A DNA stretch of 64,000 nucleotides from Megamerina dolium (Eukaryota > Arthropoda > Insecta > Diptera > Megamerinidae). Positions 11,490-22,929 of this stretch are shown here, in pieces. The notes under the pieces were generated by a model that was not told the DNA's origin, did not search any database, and saw nothing but the letters and a program-made list of their open reading frames with translations. The translations under genes were made by a program, and so were the position numbers. The stretch covers positions 39,630,040 through 39,694,039 of the forward strand of contig OY978527.1 of assembly GCA_963854835.1 (NCBI GenBank). Reading direction: 5' to 3'. Positions within the stretch are counted from its first letter, which is position 1. The number at the start of each line of letters is the position of its first letter.

Positions 11490-12752
11490 ACACTTTATGT
11501 CAGACCTCTGGAAAAAATACAAAGAGCAGCTTGTATTTTAATAACAGGAGCACTTAGAACAACTCCAACGTTGGCACCAGAAGTGCTTCTGCATCTTACT
11601 CCGCTTGACTTACTTGGTAAGCAGCTGGCGGCCAATTCCGCATCACGACTCACCGGTTTGCACCAATGGACATCAAAGTCCTTCGGACATGCAAGCATAC
11701 TGGATAATTTTAATATTAAAACTTCACTTGATGATATCAGGCCACAGACGCCTTTGAAAGGAAATTCCTAACCTCCTTCCCTGATAGGTTCACCTGGGAG
11801 GCGGAAGTATTCATGCCAAATTATACTCTCTTTTTTACTGATGGCTCTAAGCTGAATGGAAGAGTGGGAGCAGGTGTGTATTCCGAATAATTCAACCTAA
11901 ATATTTCTTTCCGCCAGCCTGACCGCTGTAGTGTGTTTCAGGCAGAAGTTAAAGCGATTCACACTGCACCTACTTGGATCAAATAAAGTATTGTCTCCCT
12001 CAGAGACATTTCCATCTTGAGCGACAGCCAAGCTTCAATTAAGGCCCTGGACTCATTTCTCGTAAAATCGAAAAACATTCTTGACTGCCACAAATCTCTT
12101 AACGAGATGGCTGAGCAACACAATATTCTTCTGTGCTGGGTACCTGGACACAGGGGTATACGAGGAAACTGCATAGCCGATGAGCTTGCAAGACAAGGTA
12201 CAAAAGAGTCTCTAAACCATGAAAATTTTCGGTTAGGGATCCCCATAGCTACGTGTAAGCATAATTTGGAGGTTATCACCACCAACGTCGTCCAGAATAG
12301 ATGGACGGATACACCCATCTGTAGGACGGAGAAATTGCTGTGGCCCCTACTCATCAAGAAACGTTCACACAAACTTGCTTATCTCGACTTATGTGGGAGT
12401 GGTCAATGGTTACTGCCTTATAGGTCCTCACGCTGTGAGATTAGGTTTGGGCAACCTCGCTCATGACGTCTGCAGAAGCTGCAGAGATAAGGAAGAACTT
12501 GAAACGATATCACATATACTATCTACCTGCCCTGCTTTATGTTAAAATCGTAAAAAATTTCTAGGACACTACCAGCTGAGTGATCTAGCTCAATTATCCC
12601 AGATTGACATTGTCAATCTCCTAAAATTCATTCAATATACCGGTTGGTTCAGCGAGTAGCTAGGTAGAAGGATAATCCGCGTGGCGGTATCGCAACGGGC
12701 CTAAGTACGCTCTCTCATCAGAGAGGGCGTCCGCTCTAACCTAATCTAACCT
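11490..12752 (+). mobile_element. RNase H-bearing LINE, ORF2 3' part and 3' UTR
   Basis: Best preserved LINE here. It starts with the region after the RT ('RPLEKIQRAACILITGALRTT', reading VRPLEKIQRAACILITGALR). A complete RNase H domain follows: FTDGSK near 11838, QAEVKAI near 11943, LSDSQASIKAL near 12017 and 'CWVPGHRGIRGNCIADELAR' near 12136-12192. All four acidic catalytic positions are present. After it come GPHAVRLGLGNL and a Cys-rich stretch (CRSCRDKEE, HILSTCPALC). In-frame stops (near 11888 and 11985) and frameshifts make it inactive. The 3' UTR at 12681-12752 (GGCGGTATCGCAACGGGCC ... aacctaatctaacct) matches the tails of SINE copies A, C and N. Confidence 0.85.
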
Positions 12753-13045
12753 ATTTCACACATTTTTTCGATTGCGCTGATTAACGTGAAATTCCAAAAA
12801 ACACTCAGTCGAAATAGACCAACAAATAAAGAAATATTTGATGAATTTCCGAAGGTCGTAGTACAAATGTAGACGTACATCCAAAAAGCATTTTTATCGA
12901 AAAACAAAATACCAAACTGTTTTATTGATAATATTCTGCAGAATAAAAATGCGCAATTAATCTCAAAAATTAGAAAATATGATTGTATTAAGCCCACAAA
13001 AGATGGATTCCAAAAAGGACAAGTGTCCATTGGTTTTTATAACAC

Positions 13046-13231
13046 CTATGTAACGGCCACTTGAGTCGCTGGAACGTCATCATAAAATGACCTAGTCGTG
13101 GACAATTTCAGCTTAAAGAACAAACATGGCGGCAGATCAGGCGAATATAGAGGATGGTCAGTTACACAAATTGATTTCTTAATCAAAAACATGTCTTTCC
13201 AATATGTTATACGATCCTCTTGTTTTATCAT
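13046..13231 (-). mobile_element. mariner/Tc1-type transposase C-terminal relic
   Basis: The minus strand encodes DHPLYSPDLPPCLFF followed by KLSTTRSFYDDV. This matches the conserved region with the third catalytic Asp (YSPDLAP) of mariner/Tc1 transposases. The rest of the element is not recognised. Confidence 0.55.
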
Positions 13232-15318
13232 CTGCTAATCCATGCAAAAAAACTTTGTTTCTTCAAATAATGACGTCAAATTTTTCAAAATTTGTTTCAA
13301 CTTGCATTACACTCTGCGAAGTATTTTAGAACAATCAAATTTCTATGTAGAGCAATGAATTCACGCATCATTCAGACGCCCAGGCCTTTAAGTGGTAATG
13401 GTATCTCTCTTACTTAGGGATTAACCGTGGCTATATGAGGTTTCGGTTAGATTTCTTTCACTTCATTCCACATTTCGAATTCATCAATGAATTGTCGACC
13501 CAATGTGGCCATCCTCCTGCTTGCGAATAAAGGCCAATGACACACTATGCGAGCCGCTCTTTTCTGCAAAATCTATAAATATCAGTGTCTTCTTCTACAG
13601 CAGGACACATTTTACTGAGATAGTACCTGAAATTGCTATTCCCTCTAGCTTCTCTGCTCATTGGTAAACTTGAATAGGCCTTTTCTTGTCTACAAGTGTA
13701 CATTGTTTCCTATCTCGTGAGATGAAGATTTGTTATCGCCTTTACCGTACTATAACTGAGAGCAATTACAGGTTTTGGCTCATGAAGTTCGAATTACATC
13801 TCTTTCAAAATGCTATTATATGTATTACTGAAAGTATGCGTCTGTGTCCTGTTGCCGCCGACAAATTCATACTAATTATTTGTTGTCTTCAGACATAATG
13901 CTGCCAATGCCGCCATCTTCATAATATGCAAGTCGAAAAGTTCAAGGCTTAAGAGAGCTTCTACCGAAATGCCCTAGGGTACAGTGTCCGATTTTACACA
14001 AATAGGATGCCAAGACTCATTACTTGAAAACGGCTGCAACTAAGATCTAGAAATTTTTACAGAATTTATTATATATAGAAAGAAATAATGTGCGGATTTT
14101 ACGGATCAGATATAAGAACTTTTTTTTTGCCTTAAACAACTCTTGAATCCATTATGTGAAATAACCAAATAAATTGTAAAATGAAAAATTGTACAACTTA
14201 TTTGTTTGGACTAAACATATATTTAAAAAAAATAATAATGCATTTTTTTTTTATGAAAATATATTTTAAAGTAACAGTATTTAGAACCAGAATTCTCAAA
14301 ATTGTTTACAAGGTTTTTTAAAGGAGAGATCCGAATGTATTTTGGAATATATTTGCATCTACTGTCTTTTGCAATAAGAGGTTGAGGGGTTGTTCATTTC
14401 AGTAGACTTTGCTCAAGTAGCAAGTCTTAGAAGATTTATAAATTGACCTATAAACAAAATAAACGAGGATTTCCCCCTGAGCTCCTCATTTACAACTTCA
14501 TTGATATCTCTTACTATTCTTCAAAAATTTTAGCTGGCCTACGTCTAACATGATGCTGAAGAAAAAACATGAGAAATTTATTCTGACTCTTAGCCTACCG
14601 CTATTGTAATGCAAAAATCGGGGTTTCGTTCTAAACGTCTTAGTCCATCTGTCTTCAAATTTTAATTCAATTCATTAATTTCAATTTGTGATAAAAAGAG
14701 CAAAAATGGGCAAGAGATCTCGATGGATTCTTAAAGTCCAAAGTCCAAAGCACATTTTTGTTTGAGGTAGAGAAGGGTAGTTCGCGGTAATCAAAGGATC
14801 CAGCCTGCAGTAAAACATATGAGTATTGCAGCAAATTTTTTTAAAAGGTCCCATTGGAAAATCCCTGTTAAATAGATTTTACCTACAACTTTACAACAAA
14901 TCTTTAACACAATTTTTTTTACATAAAATAAGCTTTACTTTAAAAAAAAACAAAAATTTCAAAAATTACTTAATAAGATTTTTAATGATTTTCAAAAGTT
15001 ACTCAATTTTCATCAAAAATTAAATAATTTTTTTTGAAATATTTTTAATTTCTCACTCGTAGCACCGTTACATTCAGCCTAAATTTATAATGTTCAGAAA
15101 TATCTTAATAATACTGCATACCAAGTTTTACAAACAGATAACCTTTTTTTGGAGATTTTTACATCTTAATTGTGTAAAATCCAACATTTTGCAGCAACAC
15201 CATCACAATTTTGTCCTTACGCCTTATTTAACTTCTTTACAGTCTTTTGAGCGACCTCAGGTCACCATATTAAAGAAGCATTCCCTACTAGGGGTGCTTT
15301 TTAGGGATTATAGTTAGG
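13232..15318. other. No gene seen; unclassified, partly non-AT-rich block
   Basis: 13340-14000 is less AT-rich than its surroundings and has an open minus-strand stretch (ILQKRAARIVCHWPLF near 13545-13590). It looks like an old retroelement fragment, but I cannot assign it. 14000-15318 is strongly AT-rich with poly-T and poly-A tracts and no recognised feature. Confidence 0.35.
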
Positions 15319-15319
15319 T

Positions 15320-15915
15320 TAAATAATGTAGTTCAGCGGTTAGCGTGTTGGCCTTCTAAGCCATAGTTCATATGCTCGAATAGTACCTACCAGTCAGCAA
15401 GCAGTGGGTAATTTTTCTGGCGTTAAAAATTTGCGGTGAAAAACACTTCTAAAAAGACGGTGTGGCTCTCATTTTTTTTTTATGTGTACTTATAACCCCG
15501 AAGGGCTCTTTGGGCGTCCTTTTCTTCCAGTACTGTTGTGCGTATTAAATTTTGGACAGTATTAGAAGGGACGTACTTATTTTAGTCGGTTCCAAACGGC
15601 AGAACCCTTGTGACATCACTTTTTCTGAGCTTTGTTACAGGGTTCTTTTAGTAGCTTCTCCATGGCAAATTGTTCCTACCGGAAAAATTGCCAATTGCTT
15701 GTCGACAGGTGTGCACCGTTCGAAAGGAAAATCTTTTCGATATTAATTTTATGCTTCAGCCGGTGATTGAACACACTACCTACAGATCAGAAAGCCAATG
15801 CACTAACTACTGAGCTACGGTACGCACCTAGGGCTCTAATACTGTCTAGAATTTAAGACGCACAACAGTATTGGATGAGAAGCTCGGCCAAAGAGTTCTT
15901 GATGTTCCAAATCCA
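15320..15915 (+). repeat. tRNA-derived SINE copy F, split by copy G
   Basis: The + strand head and body are at 15320-15477 (TAGTTCAGCGGTTAGCG, then diverged body). The + strand 3' part resumes at 15832-15915 (taatactgtctagaattt, aagctcggccaaagag). The intervening 15479-15828 is a complete minus-strand copy of the same family. The simplest reading is one SINE inserted into another. Confidence 0.7.
15479..15828 (-). repeat. tRNA-derived SINE copy G, near full length
   Basis: Minus-strand copy with its head at 15828-15765 (A box CGTAGCTCAGTAGTTAGTGC, B box GTTCAATC) and the full body. Its 3' end gives 'gggttataagtacacat' plus a poly-A run on the minus strand (poly-T near 15470-15480). It lies inside copy F. 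Confidence 0.8.
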
Positions 15916-17611
15916 ATAAGTTTAAAGAGCTCCATCTCTTATTTTTAGTAGTGGTGTGTTGTACATCTCTCACGGTATCTGATATAGTGTCCAAGACCCT
16001 TATCGTATATTATATGTGGTAAAATAGTACTTATATACTTGAGTCCCCAACTAGGTGAACTCCTTTCTTATATCCCATGCACCACCAAAATTAGTACTAG
16101 GAAAATTATATACCCACCAACAAACCTATAAGAATGTTCCAATGCCAACTCTTCATAAATCAGACGACGATAATTTTCTCCTCAACTTGCTCTTCTCTTT
16201 TCTTATAATTAAATGCACGCGTAAGTTATTGCGTCGTGGTTAAAAAAAAAATTAAATTCAACTTATATCGTCGTAGAAAAATACCAAAACCACACAGTTT
16301 TAGGCAAGTTGAATCGTTTATTTTTGGTAAAGAATAAATATCTCAGCGTTTTTCTTTTATTTTTCTGTCCTGCTTTCTATCTTCTACGTCCTACATAAAT
16401 TTACATATCATTTTGTAGGTAACTACTACATGTATTCGATTTGTAGAGAGGGCGATAGTTTCGACAATAACTGCTTGGCTGACTACTAAACGGATGGGTC
16501 ATTAAAAAAATGTATAGGAGCTTTGTCATGATATACAATACATATGTATATATTACAACGATATCCTTACATACAATGCAATCAGCAAATAAACGAGCGA
16601 ATAAATTGTCTAAAAGAATATTTGTTTTTTTTTCTTTCTTTAGCATTTATGAGTCGTCATTTGCTTTCAGTTTTTATTTTGCCTATGCTATTTGTAAGGT
16701 TTTTCCCCAAAGCAATACATTTTTTCTGCCTCCTATTGCTACATACTTACATTCTTCTTAAAGCTAACTGTGATTGCGTGTTAAAATATAAATGTGAATT
16801 ACTTTAATGATGGTGGAAGTCATGGAATGATGATAATATCGAATGGGGGCAACATTCAGTTGGTTGATTAGCTGGTTGGTTGAATCGCTTGGTGGTGGTG
16901 GTGGTGCTGATGGTGATTTTCTAAAGGATATTTTCAAAGCATGACAAATACATTTAAACCAATGACATAACTGTAGTGGCTTTCCAAATACACATCAACA
17001 CATATACTGTCAGTGTAGGTAGGTGGATGGTTGTTGGTTGGATTACTGGCTGGCTGGCTGGCTGGCTGACTGGCTGCTTCGTAAAACATTTTCGTCTAGT
17101 AAATATAGCAGTTGGGTTGGGTTGGGTACACATACCATTTCTATGAGGGTAGTTGTTCTGTGTAGAGTTTCTGTGCGGAGAGTGCGCATTGCACGCGATG
17201 TCCTTTCCGGTAATTGTGTTTCATTTTATTTTCACTTTTTATGCCATATGCAGCATTTCGAATGAAAGTTGGTAAAAAGTTTAATTGCTACTGGTCAAAA
17301 GTTTTAATGGGTTTTTAGTTTAATTTCGTTTAGCAAATTGCTTTGCTGGCCAATAGCGATAAAGAATGAAGCAAACACAAAATTAAAGTAACCTTCACTT
17401 TGTTGGGGGTAAAAAAATAGAAACCAGCAAAAAAAAAAGTTGGAAAGGAAATTAGGTATTCTACTTTTTTGTGAGGTTTTCACAGCCAAAAAAAAAAGTT
17501 GCATGCTATGAATTTTGGGTCGTGGATCTGAAACCATGATCAGATCCATAATCACCCCCCAAATAACCATTACAACGCTTCGGCATTCCGCAATCTATCG
17601 ATTCTTCGCAC
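15916..17611. other. No gene seen; repeats only
   Basis: AT-rich DNA with a (TGG)n run near 16890-16915, a (GGCT)n tandem at about 17048-17078 (TGGCTGGCTGGCTGGCTGAC) and GGGTTGGGTTGGG near 17114. No exon is recognised. Confidence 0.4.
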
Positions 17612-18652
17612 CATCTTACTTACTTACTTATGTGGCCATAACAACCGAATATCGATTTAGGCCGAATATAACATGCTTCGCCAGCCATCTCTGTTCTTCG
17701 CTAGCTGGCGCCAGTTAGAAATTCCAAGCGACGTCAGGTTCTCTAGTACTTGGTCTTTCCACCGAAGGTTAGGTCTTCCTCTTCTGCGTCGTCCTCCAAC
17801 GGGTTCCGAATATAACACCTTCTTAGCTGGAGCGTGTTCTTCCGTTCGCTCGACATGACCTAGCCAGCGCAGCCGCTGGATTTTGATGCGCGTTACTATG
17901 TCAATATCGCTCATGGTTGTACCTTATTCGGTACTCGCCACCAACGCAAATAGGTCCAAAGTTTTTGCGTAGGACTTTTCTCTCGAAAACCCCAAGCATT
18001 CGCTCATCAGAAGTGGAAATTGCCCAGGCTTCAGCGCCATATGTAAGGACAGGCACGATATGAGACTTGTAGAGTGTAGTTTTCGTTCTTTGAGAGAGAC
18101 CTCGACTTCTCAATTGTTTACTTAGCCCAAAGTAGCACCTGTGACAAAAGTGACGTACTGTCCAAGACGCCAGGACTCTTTGTTTGTTGACACAAGATAC
18201 GTCGTCTTGCCCTCGTTCACCTTAAGACCCATTCGACGCGACTCTCTTTCCAACTCTGAGAATGCTGCACTGGCTGCTCGCGTGTTCATGCCGATTATGT
18301 CAATATCGGCGGCATATGCTAACAGCATGACACTTTTGTTGAAGATAGTGCCGAAGTATGTCGTAAATCTGCACCTCGTATTATTTTCTCCATAATAAGA
18401 TTGAAGAAGTCGCACGATAGCGAATTACCTTGTCTGAAACCCCATTCGGTATTAAACGGTGCGGAGAGGTCCTTTCCAAAGGTCATTCTACAAAGTGGAA
18501 TGAGCTTTGCAGGAATACCGAACTCAGACATTGTTGCGTAGAGCTAATCCCTTACCGGACTGTCGAAAGCGGCTTTATAATCAACAAATAGGTGGTGTGT
18601 GTCGATCTGTTTTTCTTGGGTCTTCTCCAGGATTTGGCGCAGTGTGAAAATC
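17612..18652 (-). mobile_element. RTE-like LINE relic, RT domain to 3' end
   Basis: The minus strand encodes the reverse transcriptase of a non-LTR element. In order: 'LFVDYKAAFDS' (motif A, catalytic Asp) near 18570; 'MSEFGIPAKLIPLCRMTF' near 18530-18480; 'GFRQGNSLSCDFFNL' near 18440; 'LLAYAADIDIIG' near 18310, where the usual YADD is YAAD; 'LTYGAEAWAIS' near 18040; and 'IQRLRWLGHVERTEEHAPAK' near 17850. The 3' terminus carries tandem ACTT units (about 17616-17631). RTE-clade membership is inferred from these motifs and the short tandem 3' end. Frameshifts and the YAAD change mean it is dead. Confidence 0.75.
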
Positions 18653-18768
18653 TTTGCGCCATTAGATTCACAAATACTTAGATGCATCAGAGATCATATT
18701 TTTATAGTATGAGTTGCGTCAGATCAATTGCTTTTGTGTCGGTGATTTATATATCTGTCATTGCACAT

Positions 18769-19085
18769 CGTGCCGTACCCCAGTGGTTAGTGCGTTGGGC
18801 TTCTGTTCTGTAGGTTGTGGGTTCAATCGCCGGCTAAAGCACAATTTTAATATCGAAGAGATTTTCCTTTCAAACGGTACCCACCTGTCGGCAAGCAATT
18901 GGCAATTTTTCCGACAGTAGCACCTTGGCAGCTCTGTGACAAAGTTCTGAAAAAGTGATCTCACAAGTCTTCGGCGAATCGGATCCGGCTAATATAAAGT
19001 AGGTCCTTTCTTATACTGTCCAAAATTTAACACACACAAAAGAACTGGAAGACAAGCTCGACCAAAGAGCCCTATTAAAGCCATA
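18769..19085 (+). repeat. tRNA-derived SINE copy H
   Basis: Head at 18771-18835 with the B box GGGTTCAATCG; the A box is degraded (TACCCCAGTGG). The full body follows to 'aagctcgaccaaagagccct' with the A/T-rich tail type after 19080. Confidence 0.85.
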
Positions 19086-19194
19086 TATTATTAATATTTT
19101 TTTTTACGGGTACCATCCGCTCATATTCTATCTTTATAAGCGTTATATGCATGTAGAGCTTGATATTTTTGATTCTACGAAATCTAAGGCTATT

Positions 19195-19690
19195 ATTATT
19201 ATTATTAGAGGGTTGTATTGCACTGCGACCCTAGGTCTATTCTGCACCTCATCATGGACTAGAGTATTTCTCTAAGTCCAGCATCCATAAGGAAGTTTAG
19301 ATCCTACCCTAATGGACTTAAGCATATTTTCCGATATCATAAATTCCCCGAAGTTTTTGCTTCTTCTCTCCATAAGTGCTGGGCACGTCCTCAACACATG
19401 TTTTGCAGTTTCATTCCCAGTTTCGTTAGGTAATAATTCAGCCTGCAGCGTCCTGTCAATAATCCCGTGATGTTTCTTATATTATTCTTGTTTAAACTGA
19501 TACATTCCTCAACTAATTTTAGGTTCTAGGTCCCTAAAAGTGTCTTAGATTGGGACAACCCTAGTAGGTTTTCCCAGTATGATTGTCTTTCTGATTCGTC
19601 ACTCCTTTTAATGAGCATGGTTAAAGCTCCTTTGCCCAGACCACAGAAGGGTTCTGGGCCTACAAAGGGTGTTGCTCTAAGGCTAACTAT
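19195..19690 (-). mobile_element. RNase H-type LINE 3' fragment ending in (TAA)n
   Basis: Read on the minus strand it gives 'ATPFVGPEPFCGLGKGALT', 'SLNKNNIRNITGLLTGRCRL' and 'ETAKHVLRTCPALMERR', in shifting frames. These are the segments that follow RNase H in I-like elements. It ends in a TAATAATAATAATA run at about 19194-19207, the kind of 3' terminus known for I-type LINEs. Family assignment is inferred. Confidence 0.6.
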
Positions 19691-19788
19691 CAACAAAATA
19701 TTTCAAAATTTACAGACTTACAGATCATCCTATTAAGAAAATTCATTAAATTGTAAAAATCAATGTCAGAGTTCGTATTGTACTCTAA

Positions 19789-19825
19789 CTCTCTCTCTCT
19801 CTCTCTCTCGCTCTCTCTATTTCAG
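19789..19825 (+). promoter_or_regulatory. (CT)n polypyrimidine tract and splice acceptor
   Basis: A CT dinucleotide microsatellite runs from about 19789 to 19818 and leads directly into TATTTCAG. The AG ends at 19825, just before the forkhead exon. The polypyrimidine tract of this acceptor is therefore a length-variable microsatellite. Confidence 0.7.
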
Positions 19826-21059
19826 TGATCGTTTTCCCTATTACAAATCGAATGATGATCGTTGGAAGAATTCAGTACGACACAACCTCTCAATAAATCC
19901 GCATTTTCGAAAAGGCATTAAAGCACCACAAGGTGCTGGCCACTTATGGACAATATCAAGTGGTGATTCAGCTGAAAATGTGTTGGCATGGGAACATGTA
20001 AGGAAATCAGATGTTTAACACATCAATCCCATTGAAATGATTTAATTATCTTATTATGATATTGTCTTTTGTAGAAGAAGCAACGTTTGGATCTATTCTT
20101 TAAAATGGAATCTATGAATCGTGAACGTATAGAACAATTCCAAATGCGACTGAAACGCCAACAACAGCGTGAACAATGTCCCTATGAAGATGAAGCGGCC
20201 ACAGCAGCGGCAACAATAACACAAGAAATGCTTCAGCAACAGCAACCCCATGGGGGTGATGATGTAAGAGCGGGGACAACCGGAGTGGCAAAAAGTGCGG
20301 AAGATGGACTCACCGCCTCAACCAGCAACGAAATGGAACCTTGCCTTAATCGTACTGTTAGTGATGGTAGTGATGTTAATTCACATCGTAATGAACGACC
20401 ATCTCAACCACCACCACCAGCCTTTCATGATCTGATGAGCGATGAAGAATTACGCAAGACAGCCGGCCAAATATTGAATGGAATTCACCGTGAGGTTGAA
20501 GTGCAATCGGTTAATATAATAATTAATACATATCATGATGTGCTACTTGACAATACCGGTAATTTCATAAATCATTAGCTTTTTTTATTTTTGTATATGG
20601 AATAAATAACGGTTATTTTACACATTTCCTGCAGCGGACTATCTCAATCCCATACAAAAGGAGGTTGCGGTCAGTGAGAGTGGTTTACAGCATATAACAG
20701 AGTCATCCGCCTCACATTCGTACACATCATCGCACACACATTCACTGCATTCGTCATCGCATCATCATCAAACGATCCCATCGATCACATCAACAGCCGA
20801 ACCACCAAGCACCAATGTATCGATATCATCATCATCGACATCATCACAATATTATATTGCTGAAATTGATCCCTTGGAATTGGGTATACAAATGTCACGA
20901 CATCCTGACCACCATGATCACGATCATCATCATCATCATCACCATCATCATCATAATCATCATCCAGTGATCACCGATGAAGAGGATGCTCTATTCAACG
21001 ATGAATTTAATCTAAACTATTTTGGTTATAATTCAACTGGAAATGATATTGTCGCTTGA
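19826..21059 (+). CDS. Forkhead-box transcription factor, 3' exons (fd3F/FoxJ1-like?)
   Basis: Three exons: 19826-19997, 20075-20558 and 20635-21059 (TGA stop). All junctions are GT/AG with matching phases. The first visible exon encodes the second half of a forkhead winged helix: DRFPYYKSNDDRWKNSVRHN, then LSINPHFRKG and GAGHLWTIS. The WKNSVRHNLS recognition-helix motif is diagnostic of Fox proteins. Next come the basic KKQRLDLFF stretch, a Gln-rich segment (RLKRQQQREQ), a Ser-rich region, a run of about ten His (20925-20960) and an acidic/aromatic C-terminus (DEEDALFNDEFNLNYFGYN). The GAGHLW wing and NPHF differ from FoxK, FoxO and FoxN types. The nearest I can recall is Drosophila fd3F, a divergent FoxJ1-like factor of ciliated sensory neurons; this is a guess. 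Exons for the start of the domain are not found upstream. AATAAA lies at 21351. Confidence 0.85.
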
Positions 21060-21679
21060 CCGCCTACGAATAGTACAACGAAATCTTCCGTCATGGGACG
21101 GTCGATGGCGACTAACGGTACCACCACCTAATTCTAATCAACAATAGCAACAGCTCTAACAATTGTTGCCAATTTAGTAATTAAGTAAAATAAAACCTTA
21201 ATCATATTAATTAATTTAATTTAATTTTAAAACACAATACATAGTATATATATAAATATATTTATCCAATATTAGCAACAACAACAACAACTAGTCACAA
21301 ATAAGATTCTTATGAGACCTCGTATCGTAGTAGCCTTAAAAATTTCCATAAATAAAATATAAATTATAATAAAAAATTGTGTAAATTTTCGTCTGGATAT
21401 ATCTAAACTGTTCTCATAAGGAATAAGAACTAATGGTCGTCGTCGAAGCCCCTATCAGTGTTCTTTGCCCTTAGATATTTATTGGCAATCTCATTATTCT
21501 CATCCTTTAAATTCATACTTCGTTGCGTATTTTTAAATTACCAGTTAGAATTTTCTCGATCTGATATACATACTTCTCTTTTGATTTTTCACGAATCGTT
21601 TAGAATCTACCGAGCAGCATTATAATGGAATAGGTGGTCCGGCGCTATGCAGAGAATGCCCGCCTTCAGAAAAACACGC
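21060..21679. other. Forkhead 3' UTR and spacer
   Basis: Likely 3' UTR up to the AATAAA at 21351-21356, followed by spacer with no recognised element before the SINE at 21680. Confidence 0.5.
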
Positions 21680-21935
21680 TGCGTTCGAGTTAGTGAGTCG
21701 GCCTTAATCCCCGGCTGAAATACAACTTTAATATCGAACGTATTTTTCATTCGAACGATACCCACCTGTCGGCAGGCAATTGACAAATCTTCAGGCTGTA
21801 GCAATTTACTATGAAAATGCTTCTTAAAGAGCTTAGGTTCTTCTAATACTGTCCAGAATTTAACACGCACAACAGTATAGCAAGAGAAGCTCGACCAAAG
21901 GACCCTTCGGGGCCTATAGGTGCCACACATACATG
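21680..21935 (+). repeat. tRNA-derived SINE copy I with internal deletions
   Basis: Partial head (GTTAGTGAGTCGGCC, then CCCCGGCTGAA with the B box lost). The body follows to 'gaagctcgaccaaagg' and 'ggtgccacacata'. The segment between the 'gcttcttaaagagctt' and 'ttctaatactgtcc' landmarks is deleted. Confidence 0.75.
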
Positions 21936-22586
21936 CAGGGTGGATCATTTAGTATTTTTTTCATCGTTTCTGACGAAGCGCATTTTCAACAAGCAAAATT
22001 GGCGCAAAACTGGTGATCGTAAAACTGGCACGTGATCAGCGAGAAGCCAATGCATACTCAAAGAATAACAGTTTGGTGGGAATTTTGGAGCGGTGGCATC
22101 GTTGGCTCATTTTCCTTGAAAATTCCATTTCAACCAACGGTGAGCGGTACAAAAACATCACAAACGATTTTTGTGGCCGAATATTGAAGATATTGATTTG
22201 GATGATCTTGGGTTCTAACCGTATGGCGCGCCATTCCACACGGCTAATGCCACAATCGATCTTTTCCGCACCAAGTTTTAAATTCGTGTTATCAACCGTC
22301 TCGGCGATGTCTATTGGCCTCCTTGAATCTGCGATTTGACGTTCGACGTAACTTCGTAATTCGTCATGAGATAGAGCCAGAAGCCGTCACCAAGGTCTTG
22401 CGGAACTATGGTGACGCTATGGATGCGCCACTGCTAAGACAGCCGAGGCAGCCACAAGAAAGATGTAGTGTCCCATGAATAATGGGAATGTTTGCTCTTC
22501 CGAAAAAAACCAATAATATACCGAAAAAAATTACTTTTGTTAATTTTTTGAATTTTACACAAGAAATTTGTATGCGGTCCACTCTG
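21936..22586 (+). mobile_element. IS630/Tc1-like element relic 3, with TIRs
   Basis: The + strand encodes transposase remnants: 'SDEAHF' at about 21967; 'SLVGILERWHRW' as a shifted version of the TVWCG block; 'NGERYKNITNDF' near 22138; and 'GFQPYGAPFHTANATIDLF' in another frame near 22205-22265, where the second catalytic Asp has been lost. Ends match as short inverted repeats: CAGGGTGGATC at 21936 and the reverse complement of CAGAGTGGACC at 22576-22586. It is inserted just at the end of SINE copy I. Confidence 0.7.
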
Positions 22587-22607
22587 TATATATATTGTAT
22601 ATATAAG

Positions 22608-22846
22608 AAATACTTACTTACTTACTTATGTGGCCATAACAACCGAATATCGATTTAGGACGAACCAGCCAACCATCTCTGTTCTTCGCTAGCTGGCGCC
22701 AGTTAGAAATTCCAAGCGCCGTCAGGTTCTCCAGTACTTGGTCTTTCCACCGGAGGTTAGGTCTTCTTCTTCTACGTCGTCCTCTAGCGGGTTTCGAATA
22801 TAACACCTTCTTAGCTGGAGCGTGTTCTTCCATTCGCTCGACATAT
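22608..22846 (-). mobile_element. RTE-like LINE, 5'-truncated 3' end (second copy)
   Basis: The minus strand encodes 'MEEHAPAKKVLYSKPARG' and 'GRPNLRW...ISNWRQLAKNRDGW', nearly the same as the end of the element at 17612-18652. It too ends in tandem ACTT units (22612-22627). Severe 5' truncation at 22846 is typical of target-primed reverse transcription. Confidence 0.8.
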
Positions 22847-22929
22847 AAGAAATAAGACTCGAAAATTCTTTGACGGAAAATTCCCATTCCTGTCGTGTCG
22901 AATATGGAATTCTGGTAACATATATCCAA

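Noticed and set aside
12017..12466. Host RNase H gene candidate
   Set aside because: The RNase H domain is preceded by a LINE RT-type region and followed by a LINE Cys-rich end and 3' UTR, with stops in between. It is part of a retrotransposon.
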